This document shows positions 8,548-16,816 of a stretch of 64,000 nt of DNA, one piece after another. This DNA comes from Microbacterium maritypicum. Lineage in GTDB: Bacteria > Actinomycetota > Actinomycetes > Actinomycetales > Microbacteriaceae. Each line of letters begins with the position of its first letter. Position 1 is the first letter of the stretch. Location: positions 248,001 to 312,000 of the forward strand of contig NZ_CP168030.1 of NCBI RefSeq assembly GCF_041529975.1, given 5' to 3'. A model generated the notes under the pieces. The model was not told the origin of the DNA. It did not search any database and saw only the letters and a program-made list of their open reading frames with translations. Position numbers and translations under genes: made by a program.

Positions 8548-9579
8548 ATGACCGAACCGCTGCGCATCGCGATCGTCGGCGCCGGGGTGATCGGCGCCGT
8601 CCACGCGCGTCTCGTCGCGGCTCTCGGCGACGCCGGCGTGCTCGCCGCGATCGTCGACCTCGACGAGGCGCGCGGGCGTGCGCTCGCCGAGCAGTACGGC
8701 GTGCCGTTCCACGCGTCGGCCGCCGAGGCTTATCGCGCCGAGAGCGTCGACCTCGCCGCGATCTGCCTGCCCAGCGCCTTCCACGCCGATGCGGTGGTCG
8801 CCGCCCTCGACGCGGGGGTGGACGTGATCGTCGAGAAGCCGATCGACGTCACGCTCGAATCCGCCGATCGGGTGCGGGCCGCCGAAGGCGCCTCCGGACG
8901 CACGGTCTCGGTCATCAGTCAGCGCCGCTTCCAGCCGGTGGCCTCCTTCATCCGCCGCTCCATCGACGAGGGCGCGCTCGGACGCGTGACATCGGGTGTC
9001 GTGGAGTCGGCGTTCTTCCGCCCGCAGGAGTACTACGAGTCCGGAGACTGGCGCGGCACCGCGGCGATCGACGGCGGCGGTGCACTCATGAACCAGGGGA
9101 TCCACGCGCTGGACCTGCTGCTGTGGATGCTCGGCACCCCGGTGTCGGTGAGCGCGAAGACCGGCCGTCTCGCGCACGAGGGCATCGAGGTGGAGGATGT
9201 CGCGGGCGCCACGATCGAGTTCGAGAGCGGCGCCATCGGGCTGCTGCTCGCCAGCACCGCGGCGTACCCGGGGCTTCCGGTGCGCCTCGCCGTGCACGGC
9301 TCGCAGGGCACCGCGGTGATGGAGAACGACGGGCTCGCCTTCTTCGCCTCGGCCACCGCGTCGCAGCCCGATGCCGACTCGCTCGTCGAGCACGATGTGC
9401 CGGAGGGGTGGAGCGACGTCGACATGGCGCATCGCCGGCAGTACCTCGACGTCGTGCGGGCGATCCGCAGCGGCGGTCGCCCCGCCATCACCACCGACGA
9501 CGGCCGCCGGGCGCTGCAGGTGGTGCTCGCCGTGTACGAGTCCGCCCGCACCGGTCGTCCCGTCGACCTCCACGAGTGA
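8548..9579 (+). CDS. Gfo/Idh/MocA family oxidoreductase
   Basis: 343 residues. Rossmann motif GAGVIGAVHARL, EKPIDVTL (classical EKP motif) and NQGIHALDLLLWML with the active-site His/Asp pattern. The start is ATG 8548 with a good ribosome site (CAGGAGA). It lies 68 bases after the first oxidoreductase on the same strand, and 15 bases before the third. Probably an NAD(P)-dependent dehydrogenase acting on a sugar or sugar acid of this locus; myo-inositol-type activity is possible but unsupported. Confidence 0.88.
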   Translation: MTEPLRIAIVGAGVIGAVHARLVAALGDAGVLAAIVDLDEARGRALAEQYGVPFHASAAEAYRAESVDLAAICLPSAFHADAVVAALDAGVDVIVEKPIDVTLESADRVRAAEGASGRTVSVISQRRFQPVASFIRRSIDEGALGRVTSGVVESAFFRPQEYYESGDWRGTAAIDGGGALMNQGIHALDLLLWMLGTPVSVSAKTGRLAHEGIEVEDVAGATIEFESGAIGLLLASTAAYPGLPVRLAVHGSQGTAVMENDGLAFFASATASQPDADSLVEHDVPEGWSDVDMAHRRQYLDVVRAIRSGGRPAITTDDGRRALQVVLAVYESARTGRPVDLHE

Positions 9580-9594
9580 AAGAGGATGAGAGAC

Positions 9595-10458
9595 ATGGAA
9601 ACGAAGAACGTCGCGATCGTCGGCATCGAGAACAGCCACGCCGAGGAGATCATCCGCTACCTCAACGTCGAGCGGCCGGATGACGTGCCGGTGCGTGTGG
9701 TGGCGCTCGTCGCGGGCGAGGACGACCGCACGCGCGAGCTCGCGGAGCTCGGCGGCATCGAGCGGATCGTCGCCGAGTCGGGCGACCTGCTCGGCAGCAT
9801 CGACGCGCTCATCGTCACCTCGCGCGACGGGGCGCTGCACCGTGCGCACGCCGTGCCGTTCCTCGAGGCGGGAACGCCGGTCTGGGTCGACAAGCCGCTG
9901 GCGGCGAGCGTCGCCGATGCGCAGGAGATCGTCGCGGCGGCCGAGCGTGGTGGCACGGTGCTCACCTCGTCGTCGGCGCTGCGCTGGGTGGCCGACACCG
10001 ACGCGATCGCCGAGGGCCTCGGATCGATCGGCGAGCTGCAGGCGGTCACCGTGACCGGACCCGCGGATGCGGCCAGTCCGTACAGCGGCATCTTCTTCTA
10101 CGGCATCCACATCGCCGACGTGGCGCAGCGTCTCGTGCCGGGGCAGCCCGAGGACATCGACGTGCAGCGCCTGCCGGGAGGGGTCGTCGCCCGCTACCGG
10201 GTCGGCGGCGTGCTCGTCACGCTCGAGTTCATCCGCCCCGACGGCGACGGCCAGGTGCCGTTCCGCGCGACGGCCGTCGGCGGCCACGGGGTCATCAGCC
10301 GCGACATCGTGCTGGGTGCCGACTACGTGCAGCCCGGCGTGGATGCGTTCGCCGGCATGCTCGCGGCGGGGGCAGCGCCGATCCCCACGGCGCAGCTGCT
10401 CGCCCCGATCGCGGTGCTGGAGACCGTCGCACGCGCCACGGCTGCCATCGCCGTCTGA
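9595..10458 (+). CDS. Gfo/Idh/MocA-like oxidoreductase, short form
   Basis: 287 residues, shorter than the other two. Rossmann-type start (NVAIVGIENSHAEEIIRYL), WVDKPLAASVADA as the EKP equivalent, and YGIHIADVAQRLVPG in the second domain. ATG 9595 is preferred over ATG 9586 because the Shine-Dalgarno-like AAAGAGGA (9579-9586) abuts the earlier ATG but is well spaced from the later one. Last gene of the oxidoreductase run; a 233-base gap with its own operator follows. Weak conservation leaves catalytic competence open. Confidence 0.78.
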   Translation: METKNVAIVGIENSHAEEIIRYLNVERPDDVPVRVVALVAGEDDRTRELAELGGIERIVAESGDLLGSIDALIVTSRDGALHRAHAVPFLEAGTPVWVDKPLAASVADAQEIVAAAERGGTVLTSSSALRWVADTDAIAEGLGSIGELQAVTVTGPADAASPYSGIFFYGIHIADVAQRLVPGQPEDIDVQRLPGGVVARYRVGGVLVTLEFIRPDGDGQVPFRATAVGGHGVISRDIVLGADYVQPGVDAFAGMLAAGAAPIPTAQLLAPIAVLETVARATAAIAV

Positions 10459-10591
10459 GGCTGTGCAACGCGGTGCAGTGATCACGCCCCCGAAGGTCGT
10501 GGCCGCTGCATCGCGCTACCCGCACGCACTGACTTATCCCTGGTAATCAAACAGAAACACAACCGTTACACCCTCTTCAACGAAGAAGCTA

Positions 10592-10619
10592 TTGTAATGC
10601 AACCGTTTGCACGTTAGCG
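10592..10619 (+). promoter_or_regulatory. Promoter/operator of the sugar ABC importer
   Basis: TGCAACCGTTTGCA (10598-10611) is a near-perfect LacI-type operator. By analogy with the sites at 6305 and 7448, it may occupy the spacer between -35 TTGTAA (10592-10597) and a weak -10 TTAGCG (10614-10619). The rest of the 10459-10691 gap shows no gene. Confidence 0.7.
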
Positions 10620-10691
10620 TGAGAAACGGTTGAACCACCCGTTCATCGGGCGCCTTTCGGGCCCGTCGAGGAAGACCATGGAGGAACGAGA

Positions 10692-11969
10692 ATGGCAAGA
10701 CGCACTGTGATCGCAGCGGCCGCTTCACTGGCCGCGGTGCTGGCCGTCACCGGCTGCAGCTCAGGCACCGGGAACGACGGAGGCGACGCCGACAGCGGAG
10801 ACCTCCGCGTGTGGCTCATGCAGGACTCCGTGTCCGAGGATGCGGTCGCGTGGCTCGAAGAAGAGTTCGCCGCCCAGAACCCCGGCTCCACGCTGACGGT
10901 GGAGATGCAGCCCTGGGATGACATCGTCTCCCGGCTCCAGACCTCGCTCGCGAGCGAGTCCGAGACCCCCGACATCGTCGAGATCGGCAACACCAAGACC
11001 GCGACGTTCGCGAACGTCGGGGCGCTCGCCGACATCTCCGACCTGTACGACGAGGTCGACGGCGACGACCTGATCCCGAGCTTCGTCGATCAGGCGACCC
11101 TCGACGGCAAGACCTACGCCTACCCGCTCTACGCGGGCACCAGCGTCGTCTTCTACCGCACCGATCTGCTCGAGAAGGCGGGCATCGCCGCTCCCGAGAC
11201 GCTCGACGACCTGGTCGCCGCAGCCGCCACGGTGCAGCAGGCGAACCCCGACGGTGTCGAGGGCTTCAAGGGCATCTACTTCCCCGTCGTCGACGTGCAC
11301 GGGCTCGAGGGCTGGCTGTTCTCCCACGGCGCGAACTACGCCGAGGAGAAGGACGGCGCCTGGGTCAGCGGACTCGACACCCCCGAGGCCAAGGCCGCGC
11401 TCGAGCAGATGCAGACCATCTGGCAGGGCTCGGCCCTCGGCGCGCTCGACGCGAAGGAGACCGCAGGCAACCCCTGGGTTCCGTACAACAACGGCGAGGT
11501 CGCGATGTTCTCCTACCGCGTGTTCGCGCAGGACAGCATCTCTCCCGAGCTCGCCGACGTCACCGGTGTGATGGCGCTTCCCCCGGTCGAGGCCGGCGGC
11601 GAGAGCCACCAGTTCCTCGGCGGCTCCAATGTCGGCATCGCCGCGAAGTCGTCGCAGCAGGAGCTCGCGAAGAAGGCCATGAAGCTGATCCTCAGCGAGG
11701 ACTTCATGACCCAGCTCGCCGAGGATTCCGGCTGGGTCCCCGGCAACACCACCTTCGCGTCGGCCATCCCCGACGGCATCGTCGACGCCGAGCTGCAGCA
11801 GCAGATCGCCGAGACGAGCGCCCTCACCCCGGCGGCGCCGAACTGGGCGATCGTGGAGGGCAACAACATCCCGGTCGACCTGTACTCGGCGATCGCCAAG
11901 GGTGAGGACATCGACGAGGTGGTCACGCGCATCGGCGCGAAGATCGAAGCGACCCTCAACGGCGACTGA
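10692..11969 (+). CDS. Sugar ABC transporter substrate-binding lipoprotein
   Basis: 425 residues. Lipoprotein signal peptide with lipobox ending at C22 (VLAVTGC), then an extracellular solute-binding protein family 1 fold (RVWLMQDSVSEDAV start, TYAYPLYAGTSVVFYRTDLL, FLGGSNVGIAAKS). It captures a carbohydrate outside the cell for the two permeases that follow. Start ATG 10692 follows a GAGGAACGAG ribosome site. The stop overlaps the next start by one base (TGATG). Because the operon shares the operator type of the nagA/manD operon, the ligand is probably an amino-sugar or uronic-acid oligosaccharide (inference). Confidence 0.93.
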   Translation: MARRTVIAAAASLAAVLAVTGCSSGTGNDGGDADSGDLRVWLMQDSVSEDAVAWLEEEFAAQNPGSTLTVEMQPWDDIVSRLQTSLASESETPDIVEIGNTKTATFANVGALADISDLYDEVDGDDLIPSFVDQATLDGKTYAYPLYAGTSVVFYRTDLLEKAGIAAPETLDDLVAAAATVQQANPDGVEGFKGIYFPVVDVHGLEGWLFSHGANYAEEKDGAWVSGLDTPEAKAALEQMQTIWQGSALGALDAKETAGNPWVPYNNGEVAMFSYRVFAQDSISPELADVTGVMALPPVEAGGESHQFLGGSNVGIAAKSSQQELAKKAMKLILSEDFMTQLAEDSGWVPGNTTFASAIPDGIVDAELQQQIAETSALTPAAPNWAIVEGNNIPVDLYSAIAKGEDIDEVVTRIGAKIEATLNGD

Positions 11970-12949
11970 TGATGACCACTCCCGTGATCGATGTCGAGGT
12001 CGCCCCCGAGGCGTCCCCGCAGCAGCCCGCTCCCCGCACGCGGCCGCGCCGCGCGCGGGGAGCGCTGCTCCCGTACCTGCTGATCGCGCCGCTCCTCGCG
12101 GCGGTGCTGATCGCCCTCGGCTGGCCGCTGCTGCAGCAGTTCGTGATGTCGCTGCAGAAGTTCGGGCTGGCGCAGCAGTTCGGCCAGGAGCCCGAATGGG
12201 TGGGCCTGGCGAACTACGGCAGGATCCTGACCGACCCCAACATGTGGGTCGTGTTCTTCCGCTCCGTGCTCTTCTGCGCCGTGTGCGCGTCGCTGTCGAT
12301 GGTGATCGGCATGCTGATCGCGCTGCTGCTGACGAAGGTGAGCAGCTGGGCCCGCATCGCCCTGCAGGTGACGCTGCTGCTCGTGTGGGCGACGCCGGCG
12401 CTGGTGACCATGGTCATCTGGCAGTGGCTGTTCGACGCCCGCTACGGCCTGGTGAACTGGATCCTCGCGCGCATCGGCCTCTCCGACATGGCCGGCTTCC
12501 CGTGGACTTCCACTCCGATGGGCGTGTTCACGATCGCCGCGATCACCGTGATCTGGGGCAGCCTGCCCCTGATCGTGTTCATGATCTACTCCGCCCTCAC
12601 CCAGGTGCCCACCGAGGTGCTCGAGGCGGCGGAGCTCGACGGGGCCGGTCCCTGGACACGCTTCCGGCACGTCACGATGCCCCTCATCACCCCGGCGGTC
12701 ATGATCGTCGGACTCCTGCAGATCGTGTGGGACCTGCGCGTGTTCACGCAGATCTACGTGCTGCAGCAGGCGGGCGTCTCGATCGAGGAGACCAACCTCC
12801 TCGGCACCTACATCTACCGGATCGGCATCGGCCAGGGCGAGTACGGCGACGCGTCGGCTCTCGCGACGATCGTGCTCATCCTCACGCTGCTGCTCACCTG
12901 GAAGTACATCGCGAAGATGTTCGCCCAGCAGAAGGAGGTCTCGGAATGA
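11969..12949 (+). CDS. Sugar ABC transporter permease (MalF type)
   Basis: 326 residues with six predicted membrane helices after a Pro/Arg-rich N-terminal tail, and the cytoplasmic EAA loop (EAAELDGAGPWTRFRHVTMP) that contacts the ATPase. It forms the membrane channel with the next gene. Start overlaps the binding-protein stop; its stop overlaps the next ATG (ATGA). No ATPase gene is present in the locus, as is usual for actinobacterial sugar importers that share an MsiK-like ATPase. Confidence 0.93.
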   Translation: MMTTPVIDVEVAPEASPQQPAPRTRPRRARGALLPYLLIAPLLAAVLIALGWPLLQQFVMSLQKFGLAQQFGQEPEWVGLANYGRILTDPNMWVVFFRSVLFCAVCASLSMVIGMLIALLLTKVSSWARIALQVTLLLVWATPALVTMVIWQWLFDARYGLVNWILARIGLSDMAGFPWTSTPMGVFTIAAITVIWGSLPLIVFMIYSALTQVPTEVLEAAELDGAGPWTRFRHVTMPLITPAVMIVGLLQIVWDLRVFTQIYVLQQAGVSIEETNLLGTYIYRIGIGQGEYGDASALATIVLILTLLLTWKYIAKMFAQQKEVSE

Positions 12950-13851
12950 GTGCCCCGACCATGACCAGGACCACCGACATCGCCGCCGTCGTGCCGCCGC
13001 GCTCGCGCCGGACCATCGGCAATCGCAACGACGCCCGCCGGCGCACCTGGAACGGCGTCGCCGTGGCCGCCGCGCTGCTGCTCGTCTTCCCGATCTACTG
13101 GATGGTGAACACCGCGCTCTCGGACAACGAAGAGCTGTTCTCGCGCACGCCGCGGTTCTTCCCGTTCCCGCTGAGCTTCGACAGCTTCGGGAGCATCCTC
13201 GCCGATGGCGGTTTCTGGTCGGCGCTCGGCATGAGTGCGGGCGTGACGGCCATCGTGGTCGTGGTCGCCGTGCTGTTCGGGTTCTTCGCGGCCATCGCGG
13301 TGAGCCGTTTCCGCTTCAAGGGCGGCGGCCTCATCATCCTGCTCGTGCTCATCGTGCAGATGATCCCGACCGAGGCACTGTTCATCTCGCAGTTCCGCAT
13401 GCTCGACGGCTGGCACCTGCTCAACACGGTCGGCGGCCTGTCGCTGCTCTACATCGGCACGGTCGTCCCGTTCACGGTGTGGCTGCTGCGCGGGTTCATC
13501 CACGGCATCCCGGCCGAGCTCGAAGAGGCGGCGATGGTCGACGGCTGCAGCCGGTTCGGGGCGTTCATGCGGGTCACGCTGCCGCTGCTCGGACCGGGCA
13601 TCGTCACGGCATCCGTCTTCGCGTTCCTGCAGGCATGGAACGAGTACACCCTGGCCCTCGTCGTGATGACGAAGCCGGGCAACGCCACCCTGCCGCTGTG
13701 GCTGCAGACGTTCAGCAGCGAGCTGTCGGCCACCGACTGGGCCGGCATCATGGCGGGCGCCACGCTGATCTCGGTGCCCGTGGTCATCCTGTTCCTCTTC
13801 GTTCAGGGTCGCCTGGGCGCGGGCATGATGGCTGGTGCCGTCAAGGGCTGA
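12946..13851 (+). CDS. Sugar ABC transporter permease (MalG type)
   Basis: 301 residues, six membrane helices, EAA loop EEAAMVDGCSRFGAFMRVTL. Partner of the preceding permease. The start at ATG 12946 overlaps the previous stop and has a near-consensus AAGGAGG ribosome site at 12932-12938. A strong hairpin 15 bases after the stop closes the transcript. Confidence 0.93.
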   Translation: MSAPTMTRTTDIAAVVPPRSRRTIGNRNDARRRTWNGVAVAAALLLVFPIYWMVNTALSDNEELFSRTPRFFPFPLSFDSFGSILADGGFWSALGMSAGVTAIVVVVAVLFGFFAAIAVSRFRFKGGGLIILLVLIVQMIPTEALFISQFRMLDGWHLLNTVGGLSLLYIGTVVPFTVWLLRGFIHGIPAELEEAAMVDGCSRFGAFMRVTLPLLGPGIVTASVFAFLQAWNEYTLALVVMTKPGNATLPLWLQTFSSELSATDWAGIMAGATLISVPVVILFLFVQGRLGAGMMAGAVKG

Positions 13852-13866
13852 TGCACCGCAGACGCC

Positions 13867-13900
13867 GAAGAGCGCCGGTCCTTGGGGATCGGCGCTCTTC
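13867..13900. terminator. Bidirectional hairpin between importer and fructuronate reductase genes
   Basis: Perfect 11-bp stem GAAGAGCGCCG (13867-13877) with CGGCGCTCTTC (13890-13900), 12-base loop, between convergent genes ending at 13851 and 13928. Likely a terminator serving both. Confidence 0.8.
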
Positions 13901-13927
13901 GCGTGCGTGGGAGCCAGTGGGGGTGGA

Positions 13928-15355
13928 TCAGCGGGCGTGGTCGGTGAGCACCCCGAGCACGGCGGGGTCCGCGGCGAGATCGGGTGCGAGCAGGTCGAGC
14001 AGAGCGCGATGCGGATCGACGGCGGATGCTCGTGCGGCCAGCTCCTCCGCGGCGACGTCGTCGAGCGGCCGTCCTGCCTGGACCTCGGCGATGACGAACC
14101 GGGCCCAGGCGGCGATCGCGGCGATGCCGGCCGCGCCTGTCTCGCCCTCGGCGCGGGCGCGGCGCACCGGCTCGACGATGCGGGCACGCAGCTTGAGACT
14201 GCCGTCCGCGGCGATCTGCCGCAGCCGGTGCACGATCGCGGGGTTCGCGAATCGCTCGAGCAGCGCCGCCCGGTAGGCGGGAAGGTAGAGGTCGACGCCG
14301 GCTCTGTCGGCGCCGGCATCGAGGCGCCGCTGGGCGAGATCCCACAGGTCGCGCACGAGAGCTGCACATTCCGGGTCGGCGATGGCCTCGGCGACGGTCT
14401 CGTGTCCGCGCAGGATGCCGTCGGAGGCGAGGAGGGAGTGCGCGCCGTTGAGCATCCACAGTTTGCGCTGCTCGAACGGTTCGATGTCGGACACGAAGGA
14501 GGCCCCGGCATCTTCCCAGCGCGGACGGTCGGCGCGGAGGCGTCCGCTCAGGATCCAGCTGTGGAAGGGCTCGGTTACGACCAGGGCCTCGTCGCGGATG
14601 CCCTCGCGTGCGGCGACGGCGTCGATGTCGTCTGCCGTGGTGCGCGGGGTGATGCGGTCGACGGACGTGCCGACCACGTCGACCTGCGCGTCGATCCAGG
14701 CGCCGAGGGAGGGGGAGGTGAGCGCGGCGAGGTCGCCGACCACGGACCGGAGTGCGGTCCCGTTGTCGTCGAGGTTGTCGCACGGGATCAGCGTGATCGT
14801 GCTGTCGGGCAGGGCGCGGCGTCGGGCGTCGAGCGCCCAGAGCAGGCGGGCGGGCATGGTGCGCAGGACGCCGTTCGCGATCGCTCCCGGTGGATTCTCC
14901 CGATCGGCGAAGGCTTCGCCCAGCGCACAGATGTCGGCGGTGATGTCGGGGTCCGTGACGTCGAGACGTCCGTCCGCGCCGCGTCGATAGCCCTTCTCGG
15001 TGACCGTGAGCGTGACGACCGTGACTTCGGGGCGGGTGAGGTAGTCGCGCAGCGCGTCGGTGTCACCGCCGTCGTGCGCGGCCACGATGCTCTCGACGGT
15101 CTCGAGATGGTCGCCCTCCGCGCCGCGCGTGAGGAGGGTGTACACGTCGTCCTGTCGCATGAGCGTCTCGGCGGCATCGGGCGAACGACCCGTGAACGCC
15201 GCGATGCCCCACTCGTGGTCGGGGTCGGCGTGCGCGGTGTACCAGGCCTGATGTGCGCGGTGGAAGGCACCGAGTCCGAGATGGACGATGCGCACGGGGG
15301 CGCGCGGTAGGGTGCGGCGCGGGCTGTGGGGCACGGGAATCCTCGGGTCGATCAT
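13928..15355 (-). CDS. uxuB: Mannitol dehydrogenase family protein, probable D-fructuronate reductase
   Basis: 475 residues, full length for the long-chain mannitol dehydrogenase/fructuronate reductase family. N-terminal Rossmann segment IVHLGLGAFHRAHQAWYT, middle EKGYRR and PCDNLDDNG motifs, and the C-terminal active-site region KLWMLNGAHSLLA. It would convert D-fructuronate to D-mannonate, the substrate of the mannonate dehydratase at 3091-4329. Mannitol or altronate dehydrogenase are alternatives within the family; the neighbouring manD favours UxuB. Start ATG 15355; a LacI-type operator lies 50 bases upstream, inside the end of the adjacent regulator gene. Confidence 0.87.
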   Translation of the reverse strand: MIDPRIPVPHSPRRTLPRAPVRIVHLGLGAFHRAHQAWYTAHADPDHEWGIAAFTGRSPDAAETLMRQDDVYTLLTRGAEGDHLETVESIVAAHDGGDTDALRDYLTRPEVTVVTLTVTEKGYRRGADGRLDVTDPDITADICALGEAFADRENPPGAIANGVLRTMPARLLWALDARRRALPDSTITLIPCDNLDDNGTALRSVVGDLAALTSPSLGAWIDAQVDVVGTSVDRITPRTTADDIDAVAAREGIRDEALVVTEPFHSWILSGRLRADRPRWEDAGASFVSDIEPFEQRKLWMLNGAHSLLASDGILRGHETVAEAIADPECAALVRDLWDLAQRRLDAGADRAGVDLYLPAYRAALLERFANPAIVHRLRQIAADGSLKLRARIVEPVRRARAEGETGAAGIAAIAAWARFVIAEVQAGRPLDDVAAEELAARASAVDPHRALLDLLAPDLAADPAVLGVLTDHAR

Positions 15356-15401
15356 CGGCCCTGGGGTCGGGCCTGACTTCAACCTATGACGCGCGGCGCG
15401 A

Positions 15402-16505
15402 TCATGCAAGCGGTTGCAAGACCCGGGGTTGGGCACGCGCGCTCGACGCCCGCTCCCGCACGACCGGCTGCAGCAGCATCCGCACCGGGGTTCGGTCGCC
15501 TCCGCGCCCCAGCATCCGCAGTAGCGTGCTCGCCGCGAGGCGTCCGATCTCGCGCTTCGGCGGTGACACGGCGGTGAGGGGGAGCGGGGCATCCGCCGCC
15601 TCCTCATCATCGAAGGCGACGAGCGCGAGGTCATCAGGAAGGGAGAGTCCCGCCCTTCTCAGGTGCGGCAGGAGTGCCGTCGCTTCGCGGTCGCCGAGGC
15701 AGACGACGCCGTCGAGTCCCGCCGAGCGCGCTCGGTGCGCGTAGTCGGCGAGTGCCGCCTCGTCCCACGAGTCCCGACGCACCACCGCGTCCGGGAGGTC
15801 GACGAGGGTGAGGCCGTCGATCGCGCGCCGGTAGCCGCGCAGCGCAGCGTCGGCCGTCGCGGTGTCGCGGCGACCGAGGAATCCGATACGTCGACGGCCC
15901 TGCCGCGCCAGGTGCCGCACGGCCGCATACCCGCCCGCGACGACATCGGTGCACACCGCCGAGAGCCCGTCATCCGGCGGTGAGTCCGTCGGCATCCGCT
16001 CCATGAGCACCACCGGGATCGGCAGGGCGCGCAGCAGGTCGAGGCGCGCCGTGGGGTCGGTCAGGTGCAGGGTGGGCGTGATCAGGAGTCCGGAGCATCC
16101 GGCGGCGAGGAGCTCCCGGATCCGACGGATCTCGAGGGCGTCGTCGTACTCACTCGACACGATGCGCAGGGTGACGCCCGCGGCCCGGGCCACTTCCGTG
16201 ATCCCCTCCACGACGGTGGGGAAGTAGTAGCTGTGCGACGGGACGATCACGCCGATCACGGGACTCGTCCCGGCCCAGCGCGCCGACACGTACGTGCCGG
16301 AGCCCTGGCGGCGGACCACCACTCCGTCGTCGACGAGCATCCCCACCGCCCGCCGCACGGTGTTGATGCCGACCGCGTGCGTCGCGGCCAGAGTCGCTTC
16401 CGGTGGCAGCCGCTCGCCCCGGGACCACTCGCCGGCGGCGATGCGGTCGCGGAGTTGTTGCGCCAGGCTCACGAACAGCGGCTGCGTGTTCGGGAAAGCT
16501 CCCAT
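15402..16505 (-). CDS. GntR-family regulator with LacI-type effector domain
   Basis: 367 residues. N-terminal GntR winged helix (QQLRDRIAAGEWSRGERLPP; GINTVRRAVGMLVDDGVVVR, ending RQGSGTYV), then a periplasmic-binding-like sensor domain (IGVIVPSHSYYFPTVVEGI; LALVAFDDEEAADAPLPLTA), the AraR-like domain order. Start ATG 16505 has a strong GAGGAGGG ribosome site; longer readings lack one. Paralogue of the truncated regulator at 1-534. It probably responds to a sugar or sugar acid of the locus and may share operators with the LacI protein at 6428. Confidence 0.9.
   Translation of the reverse strand: MGAFPNTQPLFVSLAQQLRDRIAAGEWSRGERLPPEATLAATHAVGINTVRRAVGMLVDDGVVVRRQGSGTYVSARWAGTSPVIGVIVPSHSYYFPTVVEGITEVARAAGVTLRIVSSEYDDALEIRRIRELLAAGCSGLLITPTLHLTDPTARLDLLRALPIPVVLMERMPTDSPPDDGLSAVCTDVVAGGYAAVRHLARQGRRRIGFLGRRDTATADAALRGYRRAIDGLTLVDLPDAVVRRDSWDEAALADYAHRARSAGLDGVVCLGDREATALLPHLRRAGLSLPDDLALVAFDDEEAADAPLPLTAVSPPKREIGRLAASTLLRMLGRGGDRTPVRMLLQPVVRERASSARAQPRVLQPLA
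15405..15418. promoter_or_regulatory. LacI-type operator upstream of uxuB
   Basis: TGCAAGCGGTTGCA, near-perfect palindrome matching the other sites of the locus. It overlaps the last codons of the regulator gene ending at 15402 and stands 50 bases before uxuB, so uxuB has its own regulated promoter rather than only read-through. Confidence 0.75.
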
Positions 16506-16546
16506 GTCGCCCTCCTCGGCCCGTGGACGCCCGTGAGTCTTCGCTA

Positions 16547-16560
16547 TGCAACCGTATTCA
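16547..16560. promoter_or_regulatory. Possible degenerate operator upstream of the GntR-type gene
   Basis: TGCAACCGTATTCA shares the TGCAACCG half with the other operators but has a poor second half. It lies about 42 bases before the regulator start, suggesting autoregulation. Weak on its own. Confidence 0.4.
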
Positions 16561-16816
16561 TTCGGACTCGGTTCGGCAAGGTGTCGGGCACTCGCGGCGC
16601 GTGCTGCGGGGAATCGCGCTTCCCTCGGCCGCATCCGTGCGAAAGGGCCGACGCGCGTGCGATCGGCCGAGCGAAGTGCAGGGCCGACGCCGGCGCAGGC
16701 CCGATTCCTTCCTCCAGTCATTCCTCTTCGCTGACCTTCCGTTGACCATCGGATGCCCGCGCGACACGGTGGCAGTCACGACGACTCCGCGCCCGGCGGA
16801 GCGGAAGGAGACACCG

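Noticed and set aside
8287..10485. A 732-codon open frame on the minus strand
   Set aside because: It runs antisense through three clear oxidoreductase genes and its protein is low-complexity R/D/V/G, as expected from codon-position GC bias.
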